A DNA stretch of 64,000 nucleotides from assembly GCA_001599975.1 (NCBI GenBank), contig BCIO01000001.1:4461631-4525630 (forward strand), written 5' to 3'. Positions within the stretch are counted from its first letter, which is position 1. The number at the start of each line of letters is the position of its first letter. The notes under the pieces are model-generated. The model searched no databases. It was not told the origin of the DNA and was given only the letters and a program-made list of their open reading frames with translations. Below, piece by piece: positions 11,482 to 22,626 of this stretch. Source of the stretch: Cystobasidiopsis lactophilus (lineage: Eukaryota; Basidiomycota; Agaricostilbomycetes; Agaricostilbales; Chionosphaeraceae). The position numbers and the translations under genes are program-made.

Positions 11482-12209
11482 ATGGATGGTTACAATCACT
11501 ATGGCTTCTATGCCAACGGCAACGTCCAAAACCGCTATGCAGTGCCGAGGAAGCCATACCAGCAGGACTTGGCCTACCATCCCGCCCGACCACGCTTTGA
11601 AATTGACCTTGGTGGCACTCCCCGCCAATGCCAGCCCAGCTCGGCCTGAGGGTGGCAATTTCTACGTACAACATGGGGTCCCCACCGGCTTTCCTCCAAC
11701 CCCAGACTTCCCCCCTCACCCGTTCGGCCCAAACCGCGCCGATCACCACGACAATCCTGCGGGCTACTTGACTGGTTCTCCTGCGGGACCTTACGCCAAT
11801 CCTGCGGGCTACTTGACTGGTCCTCCTGCTTCTCCTGCGGGACCTCTTGCTCAAATCCACAATGTGCGAGCTGGACTGCCGAATGTGCCACTGACCGGCT
11901 CTCCTTACACTGGCACCGAAGGCGTCGGTTCATCTGACGGGAAAGCGTTCACCCTTTGGGATCTAAGTAAGTTCGTTACTTGATCCTTCGTGTCTTCACG
12001 CCAAGCCTGGACTCGCAGAGGACATGATCACGCTTAACCAGAAATGGGCAAGGTTGCCAGACAACGAGAAAGCTGGCTTGCGCAATGCCTTGGAAGCAGA
12101 GCACAACCGGGATGCGCGGTTTCGAACTGGCGAACGAAGTGACCAGGACCTCGTTGCTCGGAAAACAGAGCTAGAGAGGAGATGGCGCGAAGGTCTTGCT
12201 ATTCCATAA
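11482..12209 (+). CDS. W-module paralog with Pro/Gly/Tyr repeats (5' end unresolved)
   Basis: Unknown function. The last exon is 12019..12209, preceded by a 52-nt intron whose donor follows 11966. The junction reads AFTLWDL-KDMITLNQKWARLPDNEKA, matching the phase-1 junction of the gene at 8716. The upstream exon encodes a disordered Pro/Gly/Asn/Tyr-rich region with a near-duplicate NPAGYLTG unit (11753-11844). The best-looking start, ATG at 11482 (MDGYNHYGFYANGN), lies in a different frame from the downstream part; an unresolved small intron, a start in the other frame near 11488 or a real frameshift could explain this. The C-terminus is charged and helical (ARKTELERRWREGLAIP). Confidence 0.45.
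11753..11844 (+). repeat. Two direct repeats encoding NPAGYLTG
   Basis: Two units of about 45 bp, starting at 11753 and 11798, each encode NPAGYLTG followed by a Pro/Ser/Gly linker. They form a small in-frame tandem duplication in the disordered part of the W-module gene. Confidence 0.8.
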
Positions 12210-12418
12210 AGGTCTTTCTGCTCGCTATCGTAGATCACATCTATTGAGACCATGTCGATCCCATGTACTTTCTCCAACCGCGCCGTATCATTATGAATCC
12301 TGCTTCAGTTCGCCTTAATAACGTTACACCCCATTGGCCCAGTCCACCGCGGCCGGAACGGAACTCCGAACGCCACCTCAACAATTGCAAGCAGAAGTTG
12401 ACCTGAACAACCACTGCC

Positions 12419-12976
12419 ATGGCCCTCGTTCCTCCATTCACTCACGAGTCCGCTTCAAAGAAGGTCAAGATGGCTCAAGACCTATGGAACACAAGTGAGC
12501 GCGACCAAAGTGCACGCGAGGCCCCAAGTTGAAACGAAAGCCGCTGGCAGAAGACCCGGCAAAAGTCGTCAAGGCGTACACCGAGGACTCGATTTGGCGC
12601 AACAGGGACAAGTTTCTCAAAGGGCACGATGCAATCGAGGCCTTCCTCAACGCCAAATGGGAGCAGGAGACAGAGTACAAGCTACGGAAGGAGCTCTTCA
12701 GCTTCTCGGACAACAAGTTGCGCCCTCTTGTCGACCTTTCCAACACTGTCTAACGCTCCATACAGGATCGCGGTTCAGTTCTGGTACGAGTTCAAGGAGG
12801 CGGGCAAGGACGAGTGGTTTCGGTGCTACGGCTTGGAAGATTGGACCTTCGCCGCGGATGGCAGGATGGCCAAGCGCCAGATGTCGGGCAACAACGTGGC
12901 CATAACATCAGAAGAAAGGTGGTTCAAGCCCGGCGTGGACGTGAACGCGGTGGAGATCGGGCCAGAGCACTGGTGA
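12419..12976 (+). CDS. NTF2-like protein, DUF1348 family
   Basis: Small NTF2-fold protein of the DUF1348 (nuclear transport factor 2-like) family; its enzymatic role is not established. Exons join(12419..12494,12551..12716,12766..12976) give 150 aa, normal for the family. Conserved phrases run in order: VPPFTHESASKKVKMAQDLWN, KDPAKVVKAYTEDSIWRNR, FLKGHDAIEAFLNAKW, QFWYEFKEAGKDEWFRCYG and EDWTFAADGRM. The first intron has a GTGAGC donor; the second uses a weak GTTGCG donor, but it restores the NK-IAVQFW junction. Family members are small alpha+beta barrels, often cytosolic. It is convergent with the metallopeptidase gene, 7 bp from its stop. Confidence 0.88.
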
Positions 12977-12983
12977 TTGGGCC

Positions 12984-13772
12984 TCAGGCGTGCGTTGGCT
13001 GAGCGGGTGGTGCGGTAGCTGGCTCGGGAGAGGATTGGCGCTTCAATGAAGATTTGTAATGCTGCCATAATTTGGAGAGCTCCTTGCCGGTCAAATCTTT
13101 GAACAGGCTTTCGGTAAAGTGGCGGCGCATCGCACGGTTGAGCTGGGCGACAAAGCCCGGGTGGCCTCTTTCGATCCAGTCCAAAAAGAATGCCGTTTTT
13201 CTTCGCGGTGATATTAGATAGACCACAAAAGATAAGAAGGGGAAAGCGCACTCGTACCCAGCGTCCCAGCTGTCCCCTCCGTGGCCCTCGGCCCAGTGGC
13301 TAGCTCCCAGACCCGCTTTCAACCGGCAGAAATCCGCAATGCCCTCCACAAGCCCACCCGGACATTCGCCCTCCCCGTCGTACTGCAGGCAATGTACCAG
13401 CTCATGCAAGAGCACGCCCGAGATTTCGTACTTCGCCTCCTTGGGCGACTTCCCTTGACAGACACCATGGACATAGCTGATGGACAAGTGGATGGTGCTG
13501 AAGGTGTCCTCGTTGCGGGTGAAAGCGATGCCGTCCATGTCGTCCAGGATCACCAAGACCCGCCTGGCTAGAGGGGTCGTGCGCCTCTTGGGATAATCCG
13601 AGGAGGGGTGCAAGAGCGCTTCAATCTCTTGAATGTGCGCTTTGAGGATGGATTGGGGTTCTGGGAAGAGGTCTTTGAAGGCGGTGACGCCCGATTCCGG
13701 CTGCTGCAGGAGGAAGCACTCGAGCGGGCTGCTGAACTGCGCGTCGTACTCTGGTGAGGAATCAGACGCCAT
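12984..13772 (-). CDS. Basic secretory protein-type putative metallopeptidase
   Basis: Resembles the plant/fungal basic secretory protein (BSP) family, a putative Zn metallopeptidase fold. Exons complement(join(12984..13200,13252..13772)) give 245 aa; the 51-nt intron (GTGCGC donor) could also be read through in frame. The core shows YEISGVLLHELVHCLQYDG, with an HExxH zinc motif (HELVH), then GLVEGIADFCRL and the later TAFFLDWIE-RGHPGFVAQLNRAMRRH typical of the family. No signal peptide is obvious at the N-terminus (MASDSSPEYDAQFSSPLE), so it may be intracellular despite the family name. Proteolytic activity is inferred from the motif only. Confidence 0.82.
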   Translation of the reverse strand: MASDSSPEYDAQFSSPLECFLLQQPESGVTAFKDLFPEPQSILKAHIQEIEALLHPSSDYPKRRTTPLARRVLVILDDMDGIAFTRNEDTFSTIHLSISYVHGVCQGKSPKEAKYEISGVLLHELVHCLQYDGEGECPGGLVEGIADFCRLKAGLGASHWAEGHGGDSWDAGYECAFPFLSFVVYLISPRRKTAFFLDWIERGHPGFVAQLNRAMRRHFTESLFKDLTGKELSKLWQHYKSSLKRQSSPEPATAPPAQPTHA

Positions 13773-14220
13773 TCTTGAGTCTTGACACTACAGATGGCGC
13801 TAGCAGCCGGGCCGTATAGGTGATTTAAGGAGTGGAAGCAAGAGATCTTCCGTGCAAGGTGGCGGGCAGGGGCAAACGCGCTTTGGCAGACGACGGGATC
13901 TGAAGGTGTGTTCTGGGATGCGGATATGGACCTTGTGAGGGTCGCCTGAAAGCGGAGACCGACAGACGAAGAGCAAGGTGGACGAAGCAGGAAGAAAGGC
14001 CGAATGCGGCACGAAGCGAGGACGCGGCGGCTCAAAGTGGCGACTTGTGGCTTCTGCGATGCGGAAGAGACAGAAACAATGGACAGGCGGTGTGCAATGA
14101 AAGTAGACTATGAACAGGACGCGCCCGGCGCTGAATGATAAGGAAATGCCCGCCGAAAGAAGAAAGCGGATTCCCGATTTGCCACTCGCTGTGCCCGACG
14201 ACAACACTTGGGAGGATCGG
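13773..14220. other. Intergenic
   Basis: About 450 bp upstream of the metallopeptidase. Minus-strand frames extend into it but show no family signal. Likely its promoter plus the 3' region of the next minus-strand gene. Confidence 0.35.
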
Positions 14221-14984
14221 TCAGGTTAGATGAAATTGGAGCTCTGGACTCGATCCTGATTGGAAGCGAAAGCCCTCGATGAGCATGGAGCAGACGTCAC
14301 AAGTAAGGGCGTTGCTCACAGGCTTGTCGCTGTCCATGGTCGTGCAGATGTCGAAGCCAACGCCAGTCTCGGTGCCAATGGGGCCATGCACCTCACCAGT
14401 ACAGTCTGGGCTGTAGAAGATCTCTGCCTGCAAGAGATCATGCATGGCGATTAGTTCTCGTACAAGGCCAGAGAGGGGAGAGCTGCTACCCAGTTGCTCG
14501 CGTTGTCCACCGAGCCATCGACAGAGAACGACCGATAACTCCACTCGATCATGACCAAGATAAGCGCTCTGGGTACAAACTCTCTTGATGGAATGCCTCA
14601 CAGCGGGGGCAAAGGAAGCACAACCCATGACAGCATCGCCGTCGAAGACGAGGTTGCCGCTGCAGTCAGGGCCATCCCAAGCCTTGAAATGGATGAAATT
14701 GTCAGAGGTAGCGGCAACGTTCGTGAAACATGAGGTTGCAGGGGGTGGTAGCAGAAGGCAGCATCTTGTTCCATCGAAGGCGACCTCATACGCGTTCGAG
14801 TGAAAACGGTCTATGAATAGCATCCTGAGAGCGTTTAGAGCCAGCCGAGACGCCTGTCGGCCTTGCGTGGGCGAACTTGAGTAGCGATGGGCAGACCACG
14901 GAAGCCCACTGGGCAGCCTCGACATCTCGGCAAAGCTGCATGGCATGCCAAGCACCATTTGAGAAGCACCGATAGTGTCTTCAT
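14221..14984 (-). CDS. Putative secreted protein with two related Cys-containing repeats
   Basis: Unknown function. The stop is at 14221. The last exon encodes AEIFYSPDCTGEVHGPIG and ends QFHLT; its acceptor follows CTCTTGCAG. The preceding exon ends SVDGSVDNASNW. An upstream repeat reads FIHFKAWDGPDCSGNLVFDG and precedes a run of Cys residues; both copies share the [YW]-x2-[SP]-x-DC-[ST]-G core. A start at 14984 (MKTLSVLLKW) would give a hydrophobic N-terminus; a longer frame reaches about 15261 and contains another hydrophobic stretch. Exon borders at the 5' end are not resolved. A small extracellular, possibly disulphide-bonded protein is the best guess. Confidence 0.45.
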
Positions 14985-15804
14985 ATTGACATGGGCGCAC
15001 TGACTCGCTGGCCAGCCGGGCGAGCATGCGAAGCCGAAGATCTGACGGCCCAACTCGACACGGTGGTCCTCCTGAGCTCCTTGATTGAGTCGGCCAATCA
15101 ATGGACACGGACAGGAGTAAAACAACGCACGAATTCACGGAGAGTATGCTGCAGCAGCAACGCCCAAAATCAACAACCAATCGAGCGACTGGAGCTGGGC
15201 CGGCTTGTTGTCCGCAACTCGTTGGTGCTTCTGGCGGCCAGTAGCGGCGCCTGCCAACCAAGGCAAGGTGCAGAACGGAGCATCCTTGGCTGATCAGCCC
15301 GTGCTAAGAGCGAGTCGTTGATCCGCCCGCAGATCTTGTCTTGCTGCCAACTCGACTTGTTGCTCGCTTGTCCGACGTTGGCCACGCCCGATGACCCGGG
15401 TGCCATCATTGCTGCTGCCTCTGCATGCAGACCGACTCAAAGACCTGCTCGACGACCAGCAGGCGTGTTTTCAGGCGCGCGATTCGGTGCAAAAGGTGAT
15501 TTGGGTCCAAGAAAACAAGGCGCCGCTTCGATTGTTTTGGCCGCTGAACCCTCGCGCTCTGTGTGGTCCATTATGAGCGAAGATGGCTCTAGAGTGGTAG
15601 TTCGTCACCCCTGGACAAGCGGCTCAGGCTCTTCGACGTGAAACCTTTGGTGGCTCGGGCTGTGCTTTCCTGAGTGTTCTTGTCGCGGTTTGCTGGCTTC
15701 CTCTGCAACCACGACGGCTTGGCCCAACGGTCGAACAAGTGCTTTGCAGTCTGTCCAACTGCGGAGGAGGGGGACAGGTTTGAAGGGGAGCAGGCTACAG
15801 CAGG
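14985..15804. other. Intergenic or unresolved 5' region
   Basis: About 800 bp between divergent genes. It may include the real 5' exon of the minus-strand secreted gene (frame open to 15261). I cannot support a separate gene. Confidence 0.3.
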
Positions 15805-18663
15805 ATGAGGACGGCGAACGGAGGCGGCAGGAGCATCAAGTGGTTGGCCCTTGGCGTCGTCGGCTTACTGGTCGTGGTTGGAGCGGTCTTGGGAGGTGTC
15901 TTGGGCTCTCGGGCGTCCCATCACGACAGCGACAAGAAGACGGCTGCGGACGCGGTTCCAACGAACAGCAATGGAAATCCCGTCTACCCATCCGCGTCGG
16001 CCTCGGCACCTGGCGTGGCCCCTACCACTCTGACCAGCTCTAGCCTCTCATGCGGTCCTGACCCTTTCACTGCTTCGACCCAAGACGCCAACACCTGGAC
16101 CGTTCGGCCAGACCACCCGGTCCTGTTTGCGCCTCAGTACAAATGGGCTTGCCTGCCCACCCTCATCGCTAACGACCCTTATATGGCCGCTTGGAACGAT
16201 ACCATCTTTGCCAACGCTACTGCCTTTGCAGCCAAGGACCCCCAGCCAGCTACGTGCGTTTCTTCCCCGAAAGCGTTTTTGCCTTCGTCCTTCTAAACAA
16301 TTTAGAACCCAGCGTCGATGGAGGTCTCTCGGGCTCGGGCATCTTAGACCCAGCTCGCGAGATTCAGCTGCGCATGAAGCACTGGTGAGTTCTCTTGGGC
16401 CCTTTCGATTGCTTCGGCGGATATGCTGAGTCGGCCGGTCTTGACCAGGGCCTACGCATGGAGGCTGACCAAGGACACCAAGTGGTCGGACAGAGCGTGG
16501 ACTGAGCTGCTCGTGCGTCAGCTTGGTTTCTCGCTTTCGCCTTACGTTGAATCCTGGCGCAACTGCCCATAGACCGCTTCTGGCAACAACACCAACCTTG
16601 AATTTGGCACGGCTCCCGACAGATGGAACGCTGGCGGTCACTTCCTCGACACGGGCGAGCTCACGCTAGCGTTTGCATACGCCTACGACTGGATGTACGA
16701 CGCCTGGACTACGACTCAGAGAGACGCCATCCGGTGGAGCATCATCAATCTGGGTCTCCAGTGCGCGCTCTTCCAACTCTGTCCACTGCATTAGAAGCCA
16801 GTGTCTGACAGGGAGCGCAGATACGGGATGAATGCCTACACCAACTCCAGCGTGAGTTACCGCTGGTGGATCGAGACTAATGGCAACGTAAGTCCTCCGA
16901 AGCGCACGAAAGCTGAGACTTACGAGGTCTCTTCCACGACTTCCAAAAGTGGAACTGCGTCTGTAATGGCGGCCTAACCTTGGGCGCGCTCGCCATCCTT
17001 AACGACGACACCTCAGGCGTTGCCGCTCAGATCCTTTCTCACACGGTCCCCAACGCTCTTGGCAACTGCTATCAAGCTGTGCAGCAGGATGGGACCTGGA
17101 GCGAAACCTCGGACTACTGGTACTTTGGCTCGACCGCCGCCGCGCAAATGTGGTCCGGCGTCTTGACCGCCACCGGCTACGACCACGGCATCCAATCGGC
17201 CAACCCGGACTACAGCAAGACTGGCCTTTTCCACATGTACGGCACCGGCTTCGTGGAGAAGTTCAACTATGGCGATTGCGGCCCGAACAAGTACACTGCC
17301 ACAGGTCCGCCGCCCCCTCGTTTCTTGCGGGATCAAGGTCGTCACTGATCTTTCTTTCATTCGACAGCCAACTGTATGATGTTCTTCGGCGAGCAGTTCA
17401 ACATCCCGATGTACACCCTCTATCAGCGAGAGCGTGCGGATGCCGCAGAACCTCTTTCAGTTTGTTCCCTTTCGTCCCTGGTCTCTGTTCTACCCAATTC
17501 ACTGACAGAACCTCAGATGTTCTGGTATAATCCCGAAGTGGCCGGAGATTGGTGGGATGGCCTAGCGCTCGACCACTCGTTTGAGGACTCGAACGACACC
17601 TGGGCCGCCATGCGCGGAAGCTGGACGGACCCGACAGGCTTCTACGCCGCCATGAAGGGAGGCAAGCTCACTGGCCATCAAACGCACGGCGGTGCGTGTA
17701 CTCTGGTCGTGAATTTTCGTCCCATCTTATCAGTGATGATGCAGACCTCGACGTTGGTGACTTTGTTTTTGAAGCTCTGGGACAGCGATGGGCGTGGGTG
17801 GCCGATCACCTGCCGAACAAGCGGCCTAGCTGACGCGGGCGGTCCTTTTACAGCGGTGAGCTCTGCCAGAACAACTACCTGGCCGACGGCTACTTTGCTT
17901 TGGAAGGTCAAGATGCCCAGAGATGGCTCTACTACCGAAAGCGCACCGAGGGCCAAAACACGTTGCTGATCGGCGGCGCCAACCAAGATGTCACCGCCAG
18001 CCCCGTTCTGGAAAATTATGGCTCAACCAACGAGTCACCGAATACGCTCAGCTATGCTGCGCCGACTGCTTCGACAGCTTTCTGGGTCGCGTGAGTCCCA
18101 TTTACTGGCTTTCCAGCACGCAATATTCAAGCACGGTCTGCTTCCAGCGATCTGTCCAGCGCCTACGGCAACGCGGCCTCGGTCAAGCGTGGAATGCGCA
18201 CCCTAAATGGTCGCAGGCAGCTGCTCATACAGTACGAAGTCACGGATGCCACCACTTGGGTTCAATGGCGCATGCAGTCCGTTCGCTTGCTATTGGCTTA
18301 GCGTGCACAGCTGACCGCAATGCCCAGTACCAATGCAACGATCTCTTATTCGGACTCAAATACTGTGGCAAAGTTGGAGCTGGGTGGCGAGACTGTGATT
18401 GCGAAATTGCTCTCACCCTCCGGCGCGGCTTTTGCCACCGAAGACCCTGTCCGCCTGCCTACTGACCCCGATTTGCCTCCTGACGACGCGAGCATTGACC
18501 TTCCTAATCCCAGCGTCTCGGTCCTTACCGTCAACGTCACCGCCGCCGGTACCAGCACAATCCAGATCCTTTTGAACCCGCAGTGGCCGGGGCTCTCTTC
18601 ATCTGACTTTGTCAGCCCAGCGTCCGTCAGCCTGGCCAGCTGGTCATTGACGTCTCACTCATA
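15805..18663 (+). CDS. Heparinase II/III-like protein with N-terminal membrane anchor
   Basis: Multi-exon gene for a fungal heparinase II/III-like polysaccharide-lyase family protein; the substrate is unknown. The N-terminus is MRTANGGGRSIK followed by a hydrophobic helix (WLALGVVGLLVVVGAVLGGV) and a Ser/Ala/Pro-rich stalk, which suggests a type II membrane anchor or uncleaved signal. Later exons give an alpha/alpha toroid-like region (FAYAYDWMYDAWTT, GALAILNDDTSG, DYWYFGSTAAAQMW) and a beta-sheet part with GHQTHGDLDVGDFVFEALG, RWLYYRKRTEGQNTLLIGG and a C-terminal beta region ending LASWSLTSHS. The HGDLDVGDFVF segment is the family's hallmark. At least eight introns are needed. I did not resolve the 16.25-16.31 kb junction, so coordinates are the outer span. 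Confidence 0.75.
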
Positions 18664-19090
18664 ATTGGCTTCTCTCGTGGGCGAAGAGCAAGCCGCTTTT
18701 GCTTGCTATGTCTCCCCTGCTCACGAACCACGGACATTTGCCTCTCGTTTGCCCATAGCACACCCTTTTTGGTAATGCAACACTCTTTGACCTCATACCA
18801 TTAGTTTTGTTGCAGCATTCGATCTGCTCGCATTTCCCTTTAGGCAAGGTTGGCAATTTCTGCGCTTTCCTCATCTGACTGGCTGCCACCCTTGCCGCAG
18901 CCTGTTTGAGCCCCTTCAGTGCTGAGGTGTGTTCTATCTCCCTCAAATATAGAAACCCCTCGTACTCAAATGGATGAACGTCAGAGTAGGGCGCTTCCGA
19001 ATTACGTCCAGGCAGCATCTGCACGGAAGGGGGCACCTGTCAAAGCTTGGTGTCCTTGATGTCCACCTTTCTCCTCCAACGACGACCCAG
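18664..19090. other. Intergenic
   Basis: About 430 bp between two plus-strand genes; nothing recognisable. An upstream in-frame extension from 18974 exists, but the Met at 19091 fits the F-box start better. Confidence 0.4.
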
Positions 19091-20876
19091 ATGAGAGCTC
19101 CGCTCTTGTTGCCGCCCGAGCTGTGGGAGCTCGTTACTTTCCTGGGCGCCCTCGGCCAAAAAGACCACGCAAAATGTGCCCGCGTGTGCAAGGCCTTTTA
19201 CAACTACTTTAACCCCTTGGCGTACTACCTCATGGGCGTCGTGATTGGCGAGAACAGCAACTTCTCTACGAAAGCCAAGGAAGGCGGGCCCATGCAACCC
19301 GGCAGCCGCTTGCTTCCCTTGATTCGCAAGCTCGAGATTTTCTTGGTCGACAGCATGCCTAGCAAGAAGGAGACCGCCCTCCTCGCAGCCTGTGTCGCTG
19401 AAATGCAACACCTGGAGTACTTTTGTTGGCTTTCGCGTGTTGAAGACCCTTCAGCAAAATTCGGTATGTGACTTGACGCGGCTCCTTTGCAGAGCTCATC
19501 AAGACCCTTTAGCCTGTCCGCCTTCCATTTTGAGCGCCGTTGCTCAGCATGAGTCTGTCCAAAGCGTGGAATTTGCTTGCGAGCAAGCAACGAAGTTGCC
19601 CGATATGTTGGAGCGCCACTTCTCTGGCGACTGGCTCCTCACTCTCGACCGTCCCTTGGTCTCACTGCACCTCCTTTGGGTGAGATTCTGTCACCCTTGT
19701 ATCATAGCTCCACTTATTCGGTGTTCGTTCGCCAGCTCGATGGAGTGAAAAAGCAAGTGTTGGACGCAGGTACGATTCGCCTAGGCAGGCTCTTCAAAAT
19801 ATGCTCAAGGAAATCTGCTATCAGTGATACGCCTCAGCAAGCAGACTTTACGCACTTTGCAAATCGAAGGGCTTCAGTTCTCAACCGGGGATCCAACTCT
19901 TTTCTCGCCCAACCCTCCTACGTGCCGAGGCTTGAAGTCTATGGCTGTCGGAGCTTTGCGTTCGCCTGTCTCCTACTACGGCCTCGAAGTGATCACTCGC
20001 GGCACCCAGCTTACTTTGCTTTTCGTTGAAGGCGGCATGCACCCGGTCGACGGCGGCCTCCTCGCCCGCATCATCTCCCGCAGCCCAAAATTGAAGGACC
20101 TTTGCATCTCCGCCTTTTACATCGACCACGAAGGCTGGAACGCTATAGCTCGATCTCTCCCTTGCATCGAGCGGCTGTGCAAGCTGAACTTCATGAACGG
20201 CCAAAGCAAAGCCCAGCGTCTCTACAGCAATTTCGACCTTCCTTTGATGATCGATGGAATCCTCAGCCAGCGAAGCTCGTTGACGCAGCTCCTTTGGGCC
20301 ATGGACTGGCTCGACAAGGAACACCTCTTGCGCCTCGGAGCTTCTCTGCGTCTGCTGGACTTTTTCGAGGTCGCAGTAGATACGACCTCGATCAGCTTTG
20401 TAGGTGGTTGTGTGCTAACAAGTTCTTTCTCACTCAAATAACGCGATGACTTACCGTAGAGCGACCAACTGGACTCGCTGCGCTTCCAAAACATCAGCGA
20501 AATCAACATGAACCTGTACATCCCGCGCATCTACTCCAGCCAGCCTCATTTGCACACCTGGAAGGCGGTCACAGAAAACGCTATTCCTCAACAGATGTTC
20601 AACCTGTGCAAAGCCTCGCCCCGACTGCACAACCTCACGGTAGCAGGCGTCCAACCAGGCGCTTACAACCAGAAGGACGTGCACGCCATCATGATGAACG
20701 GCAACTGGACCACACAAACTGTGGGCGGCGTTAGAACGTTCCAAGTGAGTGGTTTTGTCAATCAGCGTCGCACACGTCTCAAGTGCACTGGCAGATTGAT
20801 CGCGTTCGAGGCAGCCTGGAGATCAACAGTGTTTTTGGACCTTACGATCTTCACGACGACGACTAGCTTGACCAAT
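19091..20876 (+). CDS. F-box-like / leucine-rich-type protein
   Basis: Likely substrate-recognition-type protein with an N-terminal F-box. The start at 19091 gives MRAPLLLPPELWELVTFLG, then KDHAKCARVCKAFYNYFNPL, which follows the F-box pattern (LP.E......L......L....VCK.F). Downstream exons carry degenerate leucine-rich segments (IIRSPKLKDLCISAF-like, LNFMNG, LTQLLWAMDWLDKEHLLRLG, SPRLHNLTVAG). The last exon (about 20795-20876) is joined through a GTGAGT intron and ends FGPYDLHDDD. At least four introns are present. F-box/LRR proteins of this layout are numerous in basidiomycetes and usually orphan; an SCF role is inferred only from the motif. Confidence 0.68.
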
Positions 20877-21266
20877 CTTTGTTGTTTTCGGTTCTTAAGC
20901 TACTTGGAATGATAGCTTGTCCCCTCCCGTGCAATGCCACAACTTGTTGTCGCCACCGGAATTGGCGTCCTCGCCCAGTGGCGAGCTTGACCCCTCTCCC
21001 TCTCTGTCCGACAGGTCGCTCGTGTGCCTGGATCGACATGCCCTCCTCAGTGCGCCTTGATGTTGCGACGGTATGCCTTGACGTTGCGACTGAGGGCTCC
21101 AAGACCGCTTCTCAAATTCTGTCTGCCAGTGCACCTCGCATTTCTCCCTTTGTCCGCCGTGTTTGCTTCTGTTTGCCTCAGATTGAGCCCCTCTGCTCGA
21201 TACTTGAACCCGGACTACGAGAGACAGGACATTGTTTGCGTCTCTGCCTTCAACTGCCAAATCAAG
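20877..21266. other. Intergenic
   Basis: About 390 bp before the first CMPCW secreted gene. It is CT-rich near its 3' end, as expected for a fungal promoter. No gene seen. Confidence 0.4.
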
Positions 21267-22038
21267 ATGACGAGGCTCTTCTTAACCTCTGTGCTTGCTG
21301 CTGCTAGCATCGTCTTGTGCGCCCTTGCTGTACCTTCCAACAGTGAGCTCTTCTCTTTGTATGAGCTTGCGAGTCATGACAAAGTGTCTTTGAAGTACCT
21401 GCGAAGAACAGCGTGCCCTGCAACGACGTGGAAAACGCTTTTGTCTTCACCATGGGCAACCGCGACTCGGGCTACTTTGTCGACCAGGGCGATCTCGCAG
21501 ACCAGTTGACATGGACGAAAGACGTTGATGACGATGATCAGTATCGCTGGTGTGGTGAGTGCTTCTTTGGCAGGCCGTCGACCAACCAAGAGCTGAAAGG
21601 GCCGAGGCAGTCATTCCCGGTCCAACTGGCGCTCTCGTCCGCAACATGTACTCTGGTCACTATGCTACAGCTTCAGTCGGCGAAGGCGCCGACTACCCCA
21701 AGAAGGGCTGCAGCGTGATATCCAACTGGCAATACACAGACTCGCATGCAGTTGATGCTTATCAGCGATGGGTAAGTTGCTTCTATCATCCACCAGCACA
21801 AAAGCTAATACACGGCCTACTAGAACAACATCAAGTCCCCGTGAGAGTTGGTTGACCATGCTAAGTGCTGGTGACTAATCTTGTGATTTGCGATAGTATC
21901 TGTCCGGACGGCAAGCAGGTCGACGTGCTCTATCTGACGGGTTCCGCTCCTCATGATGACTGTGGAGGAGGTTTCGTGGTGACACCGGACTCCAAGACTG
22001 GTCTTGTTTCGTTGGGCTGCATGCCCTGCTGGAAGTGA
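21267..22038 (+). CDS. Small secreted CMPCW-type protein, copy 1
   Basis: Unknown function. The N-terminus MTRLFLTSVLAAASIVLCALAV is a clear signal peptide. The gene has four or five short exons. Mature segments include VPCNDVENAFVFTMGNRDSG, YFVDQGDLADQLTWTKDV, a central VIPGPTGALVRNMYSGHY part and a C-terminus GLVSLGCMPCWK. It is a tandem paralog of the gene at 22627, sharing the FLVDQG-like, DQLTW, VVTP and CMPCW segments in the same order and similar intron placement. Cysteines are few and conserved between copies (CxxCW end, PICPDG/ICSDG), consistent with disulphide bonds. It is likely an extracellular or cell-wall protein. Confidence 0.65.
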
Positions 22039-22626
22039 CCCGTTCTCTGTCTTCGCTTCCACTCCACCCTTCTATCTCATTTACATCTGATCTGTTGCTA
22101 TTTCACTTTTATTCCTTCGCCGTTTGCGATTTGCCTCTCCGCTGTTCTTTTCGAGTTCGAGTGCCGCCCCGCGCGCCGCGTTGCTGGCCAAAGGCCTCCT
22201 CGAGGGAAACACCCCTCGCGTTGCTGTTTAAGATGGACAACAGAAGTGTCTTCTCCAAGCAGCGCCCATGGATCTGCTTCGCTTGTTAAGTCAGTGAACA
22301 GCTTCTCAACTCTTCTGTCGCCGGCTCCTCCGCGCCTTCGATGTTGGCTGCCAGTTAGAGCACCTGAAGTTCTTTTCTCGCCAGTTATTGTTTTCTTTCA
22401 CTGCTGGTGAAGTAGTAGAGCCGCCCCTATTGGCCGCATCCAACCAAAGACGTTTCCTCAGGTTGACAAACGGTTTCAGGACAGCTTCGCGGTTCTCGAG
22501 GCCAATGAAGTTCTTCTGTTCATCTCGGTTTGACGTTCGGTATGTCCCTCCTTCTGTTCCGCGCCATCCAACCTTGGACGAAGGCCGAACCGCTGCTTGC
22601 CCATTTGCCACCGTGCCCCCGGGCCT
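22039..22626. other. Intergenic between tandem secreted genes
   Basis: About 590 bp separating the two CMPCW copies. T/C-rich plus strand. Nothing coding is supported. Confidence 0.4.
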
